Shown: positions 52,924-62,751 of the stretch, in pieces | How the letters are laid out: each line of letters opens with the position of its first letter | Numbering within the stretch: the first letter of the stretch is position 1 | NCBI GenBank assembly: GCA_963716855.1 | Contig: CAVQUV010000021.1 | Coordinates: 1 to 64,000, forward strand | Source of the DNA: JAGVSZ01 sp963716855 | Lineage (GTDB): Bacteria; Pseudomonadota; Gammaproteobacteria; Burkholderiales; SG8-39 | Length of the DNA: 64,000 nucleotides | Reading direction: 5' to 3' | The notes under the pieces: model-generated | Databases searched by the model: none | The model's input: the letters and a program-made list of their open reading frames with translations, nothing else | Told to the model about the DNA's origin: nothing | Position numbers and translations under genes: made by a program

Positions 52924-53684
52924 ATGGAGATCAAGGGACAGGCGGCGCTGGTGACCGGCGCCGGATCGGGCATCGGCGCCGATGTGGCGCGGCATCTGGC
53001 CAAGGCCGGCGCCAAGGTGGCGGTGCTGGACATCAACAAGGAAGCGGCCGAAGCGGTGGCGAAGGAGATCGGCGGCGTCGGCATCGGCTGCGACATCAGC
53101 GACGGGCCGGGCGGCGAAGCGGCGGTGGCGGCGGCGCGGGCCGCCCATGGGCCGGCGCGCATCCTGGTCAACGTCGCGGGCATCCTGATTCCCGGCCGCA
53201 TCGTCGGCAAGGACGGGCCGCTGCCGCTGGAGAAGTTCAGGAAGGTGATCGACGTCAATCTGGTCGGCACCTTCAACATGATGCGCCTGGCCGCCGCCGA
53301 CATGGCCGGCCTGCCGCCGCTGACCGATGGCGAGCGCGGCGTGATCATCTCGACGTCTTCGTCGCCGCCTATGAAGGACAGATCGGCCAGGCGGCCTACG
53401 CCGCCTCGAAGGCGGGCATCGTCGGGCTGACCTTGCCGGCGGCGCGGGACCTGGCGCGCAGCGGCATCCGCGTGCTGGCCATCGCGCCCGGCCTGATCGC
53501 CACGCCGATGATGCTGAACCTGCCGCCGGACATCCAGAAGGCGCTGGGCGATTCCGTGCCGTTCCCGCAGCGGCTCGGCCACGCCCATGAGGTGTCGCGG
53601 CTGGTGCTGCACATGATCGAGAACAGCGCTGCTCAACGGCGAAGTCGTGCGCCTGGACGGCGCGCTGCGGCTGGCGCCAAATGA
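52924..53684 (+). CDS. SDR-family dehydrogenase, 3-hydroxyacyl-CoA dehydrogenase type II-like, frameshifted
   Basis: About 253 residues. AALVTGAGSGIGADVARHLA binds NAD; VAVLDINKEAAEAVAKEIGG has the aspartate that favours NAD over NADP; ILVNVAGILIPGRIVGKDGP follows. GVIISTSS and AAYAASKAGIVGLTLPAARD supply the serine and the YxxxK pair. PGLIATPMMLNLPPDIQKAL and GDSVPFPQRLGHAHEVSRLV are typical of the HSD17B10-like/3-hydroxy-2-methylbutyryl-CoA dehydrogenases of isoleucine and fatty-acid breakdown. Shifts near 53360 and 53630, and a lost base near 53679, make the end EVVRLDGALRLAPK. The stop overlaps the next start. Confidence 0.83.
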
Positions 53685-54132
53685 GAACGTCGGCAGCCGA
53701 AGTGACCCAGGACAATCTGCCGTCGCGGCGCTTCACCGCGCCGCCCAGCCTGGAGGACATGGAGGCGATGGCGGCCGAGCGCCTTCGCGGCCATTCCGCG
53801 CGAGCTGCGGCGCCACGTCGACCAACGTGGTCATCCAGGTCGCCGATTTCCCCGACGACGAGACCAGCGGCGAGATGGATCTGCGAAACGCCGTTCGATC
53901 TCCTCGGCCTCTATCGCGGCGTCGATCTCTCGCGCAAGAGCGTCGCTCGACGTCGCACCAGGACATGGACATGATCTTCCTCTACCGCCGCCCGCTGCTC
54001 GACTACTGGTGCGAGACCGGCGAGGACCTGACGCACGTCGTCCGCCACGTGCTGATCCACGAGATCGGCCACCATTTCGGCCTGTCCGACGAGGACATGG
54101 AGCGGATCGAAGAGGAGGCGGCGGAGAGTTAG
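53681..54132 (+). CDS. Zincin-like metallopeptidase family protein, frameshifted
   Basis: About 148 residues with the zinc motif HVVRHVLIHEIGHHFGLSDE (HExxH plus a downstream aspartate), the pattern of the small Zincin_1 family (PF06262). The N-terminus MRTSAAEVTQDNLPSRRFTA, PPSLEDMEAMAAERL and the middle VVIQVADFPDDETSGEMDL, LLGLYRGVDLSRKSV also fit. Shifts lie near 53800, 53820, 53887 and 53948. It overlaps the SDR gene by four bases. The peptidase target is unknown. Confidence 0.83.
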
Positions 54133-54446
54133 GGCGGTCACCGGCCGGTTCAATCAACTCCCACGGCTTGTGGGGCCGCAGGCGCCGTTGTCGGAGGCCC
54201 CTCTCGGAACGATCCGGAACATATGTGCTGAGTCTGGCTTTCAGACGATGACTCCATACGGAAGTCTCTGCCGTCGCAGGCTCGCCAATGGACGGTGCCC
54301 GCAGCTCCCGGGAATCGCATACGAAAAATCGCATGGGTCACGTTGGCCTGGCGCGCCTGAACTGACTAAGATTGAGCGAAACTCCCGTGCGATCGCGACT
54401 GTGACGGTGATATGAAACAACCTTTGGCGGCCTGGCTCGTTTGAGC
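54133..54446. other. Gene-free stretch
   Basis: About 314 bases between the zincin gene and the orphan ABC membrane protein gene. I see no convincing reading frame, strong hairpin or repeat here. The composition is somewhat less GC-rich than the flanks from about 54200 on, which coincides with the change from frameshift-rich to clean sequence. Confidence 0.6.
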
Positions 54447-55526
54447 ATGAGCATTCAAGGTTTCCGGGATTCTGTTGCTCAATTGACGGCACCGTTTCGG
54501 ACACGAAGACGCGCCATCGCGATGCCGGCGGGTATCTTCGGTTGTGCCTGGGAGACGACGGCTCGCCGCCAGCTCTTGCTTGCAGCATTGGCCATTGCAA
54601 TCTTTCTTCTGACTATGGGTCCGCTCGAGTTGCAGCGGCGGATCGTTAACAGCGCTCTGGAGAGCGGTGAGATGGTCAGCGTTGTCTGGCTCTGCGCTGC
54701 CTATGCTGCATTTGTCGTCGGGACCGGCGGCATCAAACTGGGGTTCAACATCTGTCGCGGCTGGATCTGCGAGAGCGCAGTGCGCGATCTCCGCCATCGC
54801 ATCTATGATCATACGACCGAGTGCGAGGAATGCGGCAATCCGCAACAGAAGGGCATCGCCATGTCGATCATTCTGTCGGAAGCGGAACCGGTCGGCGGCT
54901 TTGTCGCCATGAGCATCTCTGAACCCCTTATGCAGATCGGGACGCTCATTACTGTCTTTGGCTACATGGCGGTGCTGCAGCCCTGGATGGCGGCTTGCAG
55001 CATCGTGTTATTCTCGGCTCAGATTTTCTTCATTCCGCGTCTCCAATTCGCGATCAATCGACGCGCCGCCAGTCGCATTCAAGTCATGCGCGAAATCAGC
55101 GGCGCGATGATCGAAGATTTCGCGCCGGGGACGGCGGCGGTCGACCGGCGGCGTGCTTTTGGTGAACGCGTCGATCGCATACTTGGCATCAACATGCAGA
55201 TCTATTGGTTCAAATTCGCCATGAACCTCCTGATGAACCTAACTAATCACTTTGGCATCATTGGCGTGCTCCTGGTCGGCGGCTGGTATGTTATCGAGCA
55301 CGATCTCGACGTCGGCACCGTGGTCGCCTTCATATCCGGATTGAAGCAGATCAACGAGCCGTGGGGCGACCTCGTCGACTACTTCCGCGAGATGACCGTA
55401 TCGCAAGTTAAGTATCGCCTGATCGCTGGGATCCTCCAGGGGCCCCTGCCGCACAGCGCATACGCCGAAGCGGCTGCTTCCGAAGCAGGTTTTCCCCTCA
55501 AATTGGTCGATGCCGCGCTCAGCTAA
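54447..55526 (+). CDS. Orphan ABC transporter transmembrane domain protein without ATPase domain
   Basis: An intact 359-residue frame (ATG at 54447; a TTG at 54441 is an alternative). It resembles the membrane half of type I ABC exporters: RQLLLAALAIAIFLLTMGPL, VVWLCAAYAAFVVGTGGIKL, AVRDLRHRIYDHTTECEECG in a cytoplasmic loop, LMQIGTLITVFGYMAVLQPW, MAACSIVLFSAQIFFIPRLQ and HFGIIGVLLVGGWYVIEHDL, DVGTVVAFISGLKQINEPWG. It ends VDAALS, about where an ATPase domain would start, and no ATPase gene follows. Codons are cleaner and less GC-biased than in neighbours. It may pair with an ATPase encoded elsewhere or be a decayed exporter. Confidence 0.78.
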   Translation: MSIQGFRDSVAQLTAPFRTRRRAIAMPAGIFGCAWETTARRQLLLAALAIAIFLLTMGPLELQRRIVNSALESGEMVSVVWLCAAYAAFVVGTGGIKLGFNICRGWICESAVRDLRHRIYDHTTECEECGNPQQKGIAMSIILSEAEPVGGFVAMSISEPLMQIGTLITVFGYMAVLQPWMAACSIVLFSAQIFFIPRLQFAINRRAASRIQVMREISGAMIEDFAPGTAAVDRRRAFGERVDRILGINMQIYWFKFAMNLLMNLTNHFGIIGVLLVGGWYVIEHDLDVGTVVAFISGLKQINEPWGDLVDYFREMTVSQVKYRLIAGILQGPLPHSAYAEAAASEAGFPLKLVDAALS

Positions 55527-55596
55527 ATGCCGCGAACACATTGCGGTCCGACCCGTGTCCGCTGACCGGCGCCCAAAGGATGTGGTAGCGTAACGC

Positions 55597-56823
55597 ATGC
55601 ACGAAAACGACGTGAAGCAAATCGGCGCCTGGCTGGTGGAACGCGGCTTGGCCGGCGCCTCGGAGACCGAGCTGCTGCATGGCTTCTGCGAGCGGAGCTG
55701 TCAGGCGGGGCTTCCGCTGTCGCGCGCCTTGGCCCTGGTCGATACGCTTCATCCGGTCTATGAGGGCCGCGCGTTTCGCTGGCGCAACGACGGCGTCGAG
55801 GAGAGTGCCGTTGTCGAATACGGCTCCAGCAGTGCGGGCGAGGCGGCCGCCAGCTGGCAGAGCAGCCCCTTCCACCACCTCCTGACGTCCGGCGCGAACG
55901 AGCTGCGCCGCCGGATCGGGCGGGGCGACCCCGTCGATTTCCCGGTTATCGCCACGCTGAAGCAGGACGGCTATACCGACTACGTCGCCATGATCCACCG
56001 CTTCGCCGGCGAGGGCGCCATCGGCGAGATGGACTGCGTCTATTCGCACTGGATGACATCGCAGCGCCGACGGCTTCGGCGAAGCCGGCATGGCGGCGCT
56101 GCGGCGGCTCGTGCCGTCGCTGGCGCTGGCGATCAAGATGCGCCTCGCTGGCGCGCATCGCCGGCACGCTGGTCGAGGTCTATCTCGGCCGCGACGCCGG
56201 CCAGCGCGTGCTGAAGGGCCGCATCTCGCGCGGCGTGCGCCGAGCGGATCCATGCCGTCCTCTGGTATTCCGACCTGCGCGGCTACACCACCATCACCGA
56301 CACCGCGCCGCCCGACGAGATCATCCCGCTGCTGAACGACTACGCCGATGCCGTCATCTCCGCCATCCAGGAAACGGGCGGCGAAGTGCTGAAGCTGATC
56401 GGCGACGGCGTGCTGGCGATCTTCCGGGCCGACGATGCCGCCGAGGCCTGCCGTCGCGCGCTGCGGGCCGAGGCCGGCCTGCGGCATCGTGCAGGAGGCG
56501 TTGAATGCCCGGCGGACCGCGGACGGAGCGGCCCGTCACATCGGTCTATCTCGGCCTGCATATCGGCGAGGTGTTCTACGGCAACATCGGCAGCGTCGAT
56601 CGTCTCGATTTCACGGTGGTCGGGACCCGCCGTCAACGAGACCGGCCGCATCGCCGCGATGTGCCGGTCGGTCGACCGCAGCGTGGTGCTGTCGTCCGAT
56701 TTCGCAACGGCGACGCCAGAGCCCGAGCGGTCGACGCTTGTCTCCGTCGGGCGCTACGCGCTGCGCGGCGTCGGACGCCCGCAGGAATTGTTCACGATCG
56801 ACCCGACCATGGTGGCGGGATAG
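55597..56823 (+). CDS. Class III adenylate/guanylate cyclase, frameshifted
   Basis: About 405 residues. A long N-terminal region (IGAWLVERGLAGASETELLH, GFCERSCQAGLPLSRALALV, YVAMIHRFAGEGAIGEMDCV) is followed by the cyclase domain: LWYSDLRGYTTITDTAP with metal-binding aspartate, EVLKLIGDGVLAIFRADDAA with the second aspartate, SVYLGLHIGEVFYGNIGSVD, and FTVVGPAVNETGRIAAMCRS. It makes cAMP or cGMP. The N-terminal region is of the kind found in rhizobial cyclases. Shifts lie near 56065, 56143, 56240, 56480, 56520 and 56628. The next gene starts 11 bases downstream. Confidence 0.87.
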
Positions 56824-56834
56824 AGCGACGAGTC

Positions 56835-57644
56835 ATGGATGAAACGACAGCGATCGAACGTGTCCTGAGACGCGACCGGCTGATTGTCCTGGGCGGGCTT
56901 CTGGCGATTGTGGTTCTCGCCTGGATCTTCGTGCTGGAAGGCGCCGGCACGGGAATGAGCGTGGGCGCCATGACCACATGGCGATTTCCCCCGCCGGTGG
57001 CGCCGCTCGCCAACGAGCCTTGGCCCGCTCAGTACTGGTTCATGATGCTGCTCATGTGGTGGGCAATGATGGTCGCCATGATGACGCCGTCAGCTGCGCC
57101 GATGGTTCTGCTTTACGCTCGTGTCGCCCGACATGCGCAAAAGCAAGGACAAATGCCTCGAGCGGTTGTCCCCACAGCATGGTTTGTCCTCGGCTACCTG
57201 GCTGCCTGGTTGGCATTCAGTGCTGTGGCTGTCGCTGTTCAATGGACGCTGGAGCGGATCGGCCTCATGCACATGATGATGATGTGGAGCTTGGACAAAT
57301 GGCTCTCGGCGACGCTCCTGATGGCAGCAGGCCTGTACCAGCTGTCACCGCTTAAGGACGTCTGCCTCCGGGCTTGTCGCTCGCCGGTCGAATTCCTATC
57401 GCGCCATTGGCGTCAAGGGCCGACGGGCGCGTTGCATCTCGGTCTTGCTCATGGACTATATTGCATCGGCTGCTGCTGGGCATTGATGGCCCTGCTGTTC
57501 GTTGGAGGCATAATGAACCTGGTGTGGATTGTCGGACTGGCGATCGTCGTTCTCGTCGAGAAAATCGCGCCATATGGCCGCCAGGTCGCCCGCGTCACCG
57601 GCACGGCGCTCGTGGCGACCGCCATCTATGTCATTGCTGGATGA
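56835..57644 (+). CDS. DUF2182 predicted metal-binding membrane protein
   Basis: An intact 269-residue frame. About six helices; methionine-rich segments YWFMMLLMWWAMMVAMMTPS and LMHMMMMWSLDKWLSATLLM, plus HGLYCIGCCWALMALLFVGG with a CxxCC group. These are hallmarks of DUF2182, a predicted metal-binding integral membrane family that pairs with DUF1326 genes. It is followed 28 bases later by a DUF1326 gene. Copper or iron handling has been suggested from the methionines and cysteines, which is inference. The ATG at 56835 is the clear start. Confidence 0.9.
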   Translation: MDETTAIERVLRRDRLIVLGGLLAIVVLAWIFVLEGAGTGMSVGAMTTWRFPPPVAPLANEPWPAQYWFMMLLMWWAMMVAMMTPSAAPMVLLYARVARHAQKQGQMPRAVVPTAWFVLGYLAAWLAFSAVAVAVQWTLERIGLMHMMMMWSLDKWLSATLLMAAGLYQLSPLKDVCLRACRSPVEFLSRHWRQGPTGALHLGLAHGLYCIGCCWALMALLFVGGIMNLVWIVGLAIVVLVEKIAPYGRQVARVTGTALVATAIYVIAG

Positions 57645-57672
57645 GGGCATCGCGCAGGGAGGTAAACGAACA

Positions 57673-58332
57673 ATGGCCTATGTAGATTGGTTGCTCAGGA
57701 CCAAAGTCATCGGTACCTGCAGTTGCGATTATGGCTGCCCGTGCGAGTTCAACGCGCCGCCCACGCGGCTGCCTTGCGAGGGCGTGATGGCGATGGAGAT
57801 CACGGAGGGCCATTTCGGCGACGTCAGGCTCGACGGGCTCCGGACCGCAGGCGTCTATCGCTGGCCGGGGCCGGTTCATGAGGGCGGCGGCACCTGGTGG
57901 AGTATCATCGACAAGCGGGCGAGCAAGCCGCAAGTCGATGCCCTGTTCACGATCATGGCCGGCAAGGAGCAGGAACCCACCACCGGGTTCTCGATCTATG
58001 CCTCGACAATCGCCCATGAGCCGGAGCCGATCTTCGCGGACATCGATTTCGAATGGGATCTCGATGGGCGGCGCGGCCGGTTCGTCGTGGCCAATGTGAT
58101 GGGCGCTGAGGTCGGGCCGATCCGGAACCCGGTGACCGGCGCGCCGCATTTCATCACCATTCGGCCGCAGAATGGCTTTGAGTTTCGCGAGGCCGAGATG
58201 GCGAGCGCCGACATGTGGAGCAGCCGAACGCTCGAGATGAAACACAAAGGACGGTTCGCGGCGATTACTTATGCGACCTATGGGCCGCAGGGCATTGTGC
58301 CGGAGGAGAGCTTGCCGCAGCGAAGGGGATAG
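57673..58332 (+). CDS. DUF1326 domain protein
   Basis: An intact 219-residue frame with a strong GGAGGT ribosome site before the ATG at 57673. The N-terminus holds the cysteine cluster VIGTCSCDYGCPCEFNAPPT, the DUF1326 hallmark, and later IIDKRASKPQVDALFTIMAG and FEWDLDGRRGRFVVANVMGA. The protein is soluble, with no signal peptide. It is paired with the DUF2182 gene upstream, as seen in many proteobacteria; the cysteines may bind a metal delivered to or from that membrane protein. Biochemical function unknown. Confidence 0.9.
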   Translation: MAYVDWLLRTKVIGTCSCDYGCPCEFNAPPTRLPCEGVMAMEITEGHFGDVRLDGLRTAGVYRWPGPVHEGGGTWWSIIDKRASKPQVDALFTIMAGKEQEPTTGFSIYASTIAHEPEPIFADIDFEWDLDGRRGRFVVANVMGAEVGPIRNPVTGAPHFITIRPQNGFEFREAEMASADMWSSRTLEMKHKGRFAAITYATYGPQGIVPEESLPQRRG

Positions 58333-58624
58333 GAGCAGACCTCCAGTTGACGGCGCCGCGCGCGAGCAGCGCAAGGTTGGTCTTCTCCTGCGCGTTGAGG
58401 GGCGCCCTGTTCCCGGCGGGCGCCGAGCCGAAAAAAACTCGGCAATTTCTTTTCGGGCATGTCGATCTTGCGCCGGGCCGTTCGACGATACAGTAGGGAA
58501 CCCGGACGGGCGGATTGAGTTTTGCTTGTGCGGACCCTAGGCCGGTCGAGACTTAGGCGGCCGGCTAAGTGTCTGTCCGACTTGGAAAAATATTTGGAAG
58601 CGTTCCAACGAATGGAGAATGGCC

Positions 58625-59256
58625 ATGAAGCTCTATGGATTTGGTCCGACACGTTCGCTTCGCGCCCTCTGGGGCCTCAGGGAACTCGGCGTCGAATTCG
58701 AGTTCGTGCCCGTCAACTTGCTGGCTGGGGAAAACCGCCGCCCGGAATTCCTTGCCCTCAATCCCGCTGGCAAGCTGCCGGTACTCGTTGATGGCGACAG
58801 CGTTATCACGGAATCGGCGGCCATCGTCCTCTATCTGGCTGAGAAGTACCCCGACAAGGGACTGCTGCCCACCGACCTCAGGGAGCGAGCGCAGGTCTAT
58901 CGCTGGGTGATGTTCGCCATGACCGAGATCGAGCAGCCCTTGTGGCGCATCGCCAAGCACACCTTCCTGCTTCCCGAGGACAAGCGCCTGCCGCAGGATG
59001 TCGCCGCTCGCCAGAGAGGATTTTACCGCCATGGCGCGCGTGCTTGAACGCCACATGGAAGGGCGTCGAATTCATCGTCGGCGATCGCGTCACCGTCGCC
59101 GACTGCGTGACGGCCTATCTGATGGACTGGGCCAACGAGAATCATCTGATCGAGGGCTCTCCGAACCTGCGCGCTTATCTCGATCGGATGTACGCGCGCA
59201 CTGCGGCGCCGCAACGGATCGCCGAGGCCTTCGCAAGCATTCAAGCGGCAGCGTAA
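58625..59256 (+). CDS. Glutathione S-transferase family protein, frameshifted
   Basis: About 210 residues. The N-terminal thioredoxin-like domain reads MKLYGFGPTRSLRALWGLRE, NRRPEFLALNPAGKLPVLVD and ITESAAIVLYLAEKYPD (the ES motif binds glutathione). The C-terminal helical domain has QVYRWVMFAMTEIEQPLWRI and, after shifts near 59007 and 59058, EFIVGDRVTVADCVTAYLMD, WANENHLIEGSPNLRAYLDR. The ATG at 58625 is preferred over 58619 because GGAG lies seven bases upstream of it. The 292 bases before it hold no gene. Substrate unknown. Confidence 0.88.
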
Positions 59257-59302
59257 CTTGGAAACCGGGCCGAGACCGGCCTTAACAGCGAGAGGACAAA
59301 CA

Positions 59303-59791
59303 ATGGCCATTGCCAAGAACACGATCTGCCTATGGTACGACAAGGACGCCGAGGCTGCGGCCCGCTTCTACGCCAAGACTTTTCCTGACAGCTCGGTGGG
59401 TGCCGTCCACCGTGCTCCCAGCGACTACCCCTCCGGCAAGGCAGGCGACGTGCTGACGGTCGAATTCACGGTCGCCGGCATCCCTTGTCTCGGCCTCAAT
59501 GGCGGGCCTACGTTCAAGCATAGCGAAGCCTTCTCGTTCCAGATCTCCACCGACAATCAGCAAGAGACCGACCGCTACTGGAACGCCGTCGTCGGCAATG
59601 GCGGCCAGGAAAGTGCGTGCGGTTGGTGCAAGGACAAATGGGGTGTCTCGTGGCAAATCACGCCGCGCGTGCTGACCGAGGCGATGGCTGCCGGCGGCGA
59701 TGAAGCAAAACGCGCGTTCGATGCGATGATGGATATGAAGAAAATCGACGTCGCTGCGATCGAGGCGGCTCGGCGCGGCCGACGGTCCTAG
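59303..59791 (+). CDS. PhnB-like VOC family protein
   Basis: An intact 162-residue frame. MAIAKNTICLWYDKDAEAAA, RFYAKTFPDSSVGAVHRAPS, EFTVAGIPCLGLNGGPTFKH and SEAFSFQISTDNQQETDRYW with CGWCKDKWGVSWQITPRVLT are typical of the PhnB / 3-demethylubiquinone-9 methyltransferase-like VOC family. Despite the historical name, most members have no known methyltransferase activity. AGAGGA precedes the ATG. It is placed 46 bases after the GST gene, so both may respond to reactive electrophiles. Confidence 0.88.
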   Translation: MAIAKNTICLWYDKDAEAAARFYAKTFPDSSVGAVHRAPSDYPSGKAGDVLTVEFTVAGIPCLGLNGGPTFKHSEAFSFQISTDNQQETDRYWNAVVGNGGQESACGWCKDKWGVSWQITPRVLTEAMAAGGDEAKRAFDAMMDMKKIDVAAIEAARRGRRS

Positions 59792-59963
59792 GTTGACCTG
59801 TTCGGACGCACTCCGAGCGAATCGAGTCGCGGGGCCGGCGGTCCAGACGAGCTCTGCGCCGCGAGGCGGGCAGCCTGAGGCACGTGGCGATGAGCGAGCG
59901 GAGGATCCGGCCGCGAAGTGAGCGGCCGACCCCCATTTCTGGTAGGCTGCGAAGCTCGCGGGC

Positions 59964-60107
59964 CTAGTAAAGGATCGAGCAGGCGCGAACGAGGCACTTG
60001 TCGTTCGGCGTGCGGGAAATAGGCTCTCCCGGCTTGCCGCAGGCAGTTGCAAGAACGCCGATGGCAACCAGCAGTATTGCCAACTTGCAGCGATTGGTTC
60101 TGCTCAT
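59964..60107 (-). CDS. Tiny lipoprotein
   Basis: A 47-residue frame, MSRTNRCKLAILLVAIGVLA then TACGKPGEPISRTPNDKC, with a lipobox (VLATAC) that would be cleaved before the cysteine to leave a peptide of about 28 residues. The start overlaps the stop of the upstream lipoprotein gene by four bases. Small entericidin-like lipoproteins look like this, but similarity is only general. Probably membrane anchored; function unknown. Confidence 0.6.
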   Translation of the reverse strand: MSRTNRCKLAILLVAIGVLATACGKPGEPISRTPNDKCLVRACSILY

Positions 60108-60667
60108 CGGATGTCCTCGCATTTGCGGAGCAGGCGTTTGCAATCGCCTTTCTCTGCCTCGCTCCAATAGTAGATGTCGAGGCGGTGCTGATCCTCGAAG
60201 TCCAATCTCATGCTGCAGCCGTCCCGTTCCGTCCGCATGGGATGCTCCTTCCAGGGTGCGTCATCCTTCACCGGCTCGCCGAAGCAGGCGGTGACTTCCG
60301 CCATGGTCCAGGGTTCCCAGACTTCGCGCGTGCCCGGCCGGAACGTGTATCCTCTTTCGCAGGCGTCCATGAGCCACCAGCATTCCTGCTCGCTGCCGTA
60401 ACCCTCGACCGAATGAACTTTTCCGTCCCGGAACATGAAGTACTGTTTGCACTCGCCGCGCGTGTAGAATTGTCTCGGCCATCCGCCAACGGTGTCGCTT
60501 GCCTTGGCGGGGCCGAAGCAGGCGTTCACCTCCTTCTCGCTCCACTCCATCATCGCCGCTTTCGCCGCGTCGACGGGCACGAGATAGGGGCGGCCGACCG
60601 TGGGCGTCCGTTGCGGTGCGCAGCCGGCGACGATCAAGGCGATGCCGATACAAACCCACCATTTCAT
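60104..60667 (-). CDS. Lipoprotein with paired cysteine-rich segments, unknown function
   Basis: An intact 187-residue frame. MKWWVCIGIALIVAGCAPQR is a lipoprotein signal with lipobox VAGC. The mature part has two similar segments: WSEKEVNACFGPAKASDTVG...YTRGECKQYFMFRDGK and WTMAEVTACFGEPVKDDAPW...RTERDGCSMRLDF, each of the form W(S/T)xxEVxACFG, pointing to an internal duplication. Resembles no family I know. It is followed by the tiny lipoprotein gene with a four-base overlap. Confidence 0.75.
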   Translation of the reverse strand: MKWWVCIGIALIVAGCAPQRTPTVGRPYLVPVDAAKAAMMEWSEKEVNACFGPAKASDTVGGWPRQFYTRGECKQYFMFRDGKVHSVEGYGSEQECWWLMDACERGYTFRPGTREVWEPWTMAEVTACFGEPVKDDAPWKEHPMRTERDGCSMRLDFEDQHRLDIYYWSEAEKGDCKRLLRKCEDIR

Positions 60668-60817
60668 CCGATATGCTCCCCGCTGGAAACAAGACCTGCC
60701 GCCGCAAGGCGGCGGATCAGGGATGATGGTTGCCGGCCCGGAGAATCCTCCTCCTGCATCGACTACGAAGTCAACAGTGTGTATGAGTGTCCTTCTGACG
60801 GATGACAGAGGGGTGCC

Positions 60818-62578
60818 ATGGCTGGCGAGCGCGTGCAGCGGCGGCTTACGGCAATTCTGGCGGCCGACATCGCCGGCTATAGCCGGCTGATGGGCGCGGA
60901 CGAAGAGGGCACGCTTGCCCGATTGAAGGCCCATCGGCATGCGCTGCTCGATCCCAAGATCGAGGAACACCAGGGACGGATCGTCAAGACGACCGGCGAC
61001 GGCATGCTGGCTGAGTTCGCGAGCGTGGTCGATGCGCTGCGATGCGCCATCGAGGTCCAGCGCGGCATGCTCGGCGCGCAATGCCGACGTGCCGCCAGAA
61101 AGGCGGATCGAGTTCCGTGTCGGCATCAATGTCGGCGATATCATCATCGATGGCGGCGACATCTACGGCGACGGCGTGAATGTGGCGGCGCGTCTGGAAG
61201 GTCTCGCCGAACCGGGCGGGATCTGCGTTTCCGGCCGGGTGCAGGAAGATGCGCGAGGCAAGCTCGATGTCGCCTTCGAGGATGCCGGCGAACAGCAGCT
61301 CAAGAACATCGCCTGGCCGGTGCGGGTCTATCGGGTGCGGCTCAGCGGCGACGCAGCGCAGTCCCGTCCGGCCTTGTCGCTTCCCGACAAGCCTTCGATC
61401 GCCGTCTTGCCGTTCACCAACATGAGCGGCGATCCCGAGCAGGACTATTTCGCCGACGGCATGACCGAGGATGTCATCACCGGCACTGTCGCGCGCGCGC
61501 TGGCTCTTCGTGATAGCGCGGAACTCATCCTTTGCCTACAAGGGGCGCTCGACCGACGTTAAGCAGGTCGCGCACGAGCTCGGCGTGCGCTACGTGCTCG
61601 AAGGCAGCGTACGCAAGGCCGGCGAGCGCGTCCGGATCAGCGCGCAGCTCGCGGAGGGGACCTCCGGGAGACAGCTTTGGGCGAAGCGCTACGATCGCGA
61701 ACTATCCGACATATTCGCGGTGCAGGACGAGATCACGGAGACAATCATCGGCGCGGTCGAGCCGGAGCTCGGAAAGGTCGAGCGCCGGCGCTCGGCCAGC
61801 AAGCGTCCGGACAATCTCGACGCGTGGGATCTCTACCAGCGCGGCATGTCGCACCTTTACGAGTACACCAAGGACGACCTGCTGCGCGCGCGGCAGTATT
61901 TTGCGGAGGCAATCGCGAGGGACCCGCAGCTCGGGCCCGCGCATTCCGGGCTCGCCGAGGCCTACTACTATGAGGGTGTCTACGGCTTCGCGGATTCCAT
62001 TTCGGACAATCGCGAGAAGGCGCTCGCACCCGCGCTGCGGGCAGTGGCGCTCGACGCCGAGGATGCTGGCGCGCACTGCACGTTGGGGCGGGCCTACTAT
62101 ATGCGCCGAGAGTATGACGCCGCATTGCGGGAGCTGAAGACGGCATTCGAGCTGAACCCTTCGCTGGCGCTCGCACATTACGGTCTGGGTGCGACGCTCG
62201 TATTCTCGGGACGCGCGGAGGAGGGCATCCCCCATCTGACGGCGGCGATACGAACTCAGCCCGCATGATCCGAACATGGGATCATTCCTGGTGCGGCTCG
62301 CGGATGCCGCCTATTTTCTGAAGCGCTACGAGGAAGCCGCCGAATGGGCGCGGCGCGCACTGCAGCAGCCGAATTTCCAATGGTCGCGCTACACCGTGCT
62401 GATCGCGGCCCTGGCGCAGCTTGGCAGGCTCGACGAGGCCAGGAGCTGCATCCAACAATTGCAGGTCAAGCGCCCAAACACGTCAATGGCATTTGTGCGA
62501 GAGACCCACCTGTTCGGCGATACGGCAAGCTTCGCGCACTACCTGGACGGTCTCCGCATGGCCGGCCTGCCCGATTGA
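60818..62578 (+). CDS. Adenylate cyclase with TolB-like and TPR regions, frameshifted
   Basis: About 585 residues. Cyclase domain: QRRLTAILAADIAGYSRLMG, IVKTTGDGMLAEFASVVDAL and IIDGGDIYGDGVNVAARLEG, all typical of rhizobial CyaK/CyaI-like cyclases. Next is SIAVLPFTNMSGDPEQDYFA, DGMTEDVITG, then GVRYVLEGSVRKAGERVRIS with AQLAEGTSGRQLWAKRYDRE, the periplasmic-TolB-like domain common in this family, and C-terminal TPR repeats with RARQYFAEAIARDPQLGPAH and HCTLGRAYYMRREYDAALRE. Shifts lie near 61082, 61497 and 62262. GGGGTG before the ATG at 60818. It makes cAMP; the ligand for its C-terminal part is unknown. Confidence 0.88.
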
Positions 62579-62751
62579 GCGCAGCCGGCCCACGGGCGAC
62601 GTCGATTTCCATCAGTTCCAAACCATCACCGTGAGGGGAACCGAGGTGCGCTCTGGGTCATGGGCGTTAGCTGCAGCCTCCATTCGCTCGTGATCGCGCG
62701 ATGTTCAGTCGTCACTGCACTCCAGAAGCCCCAGAAGGTCCTCTACGGAGA

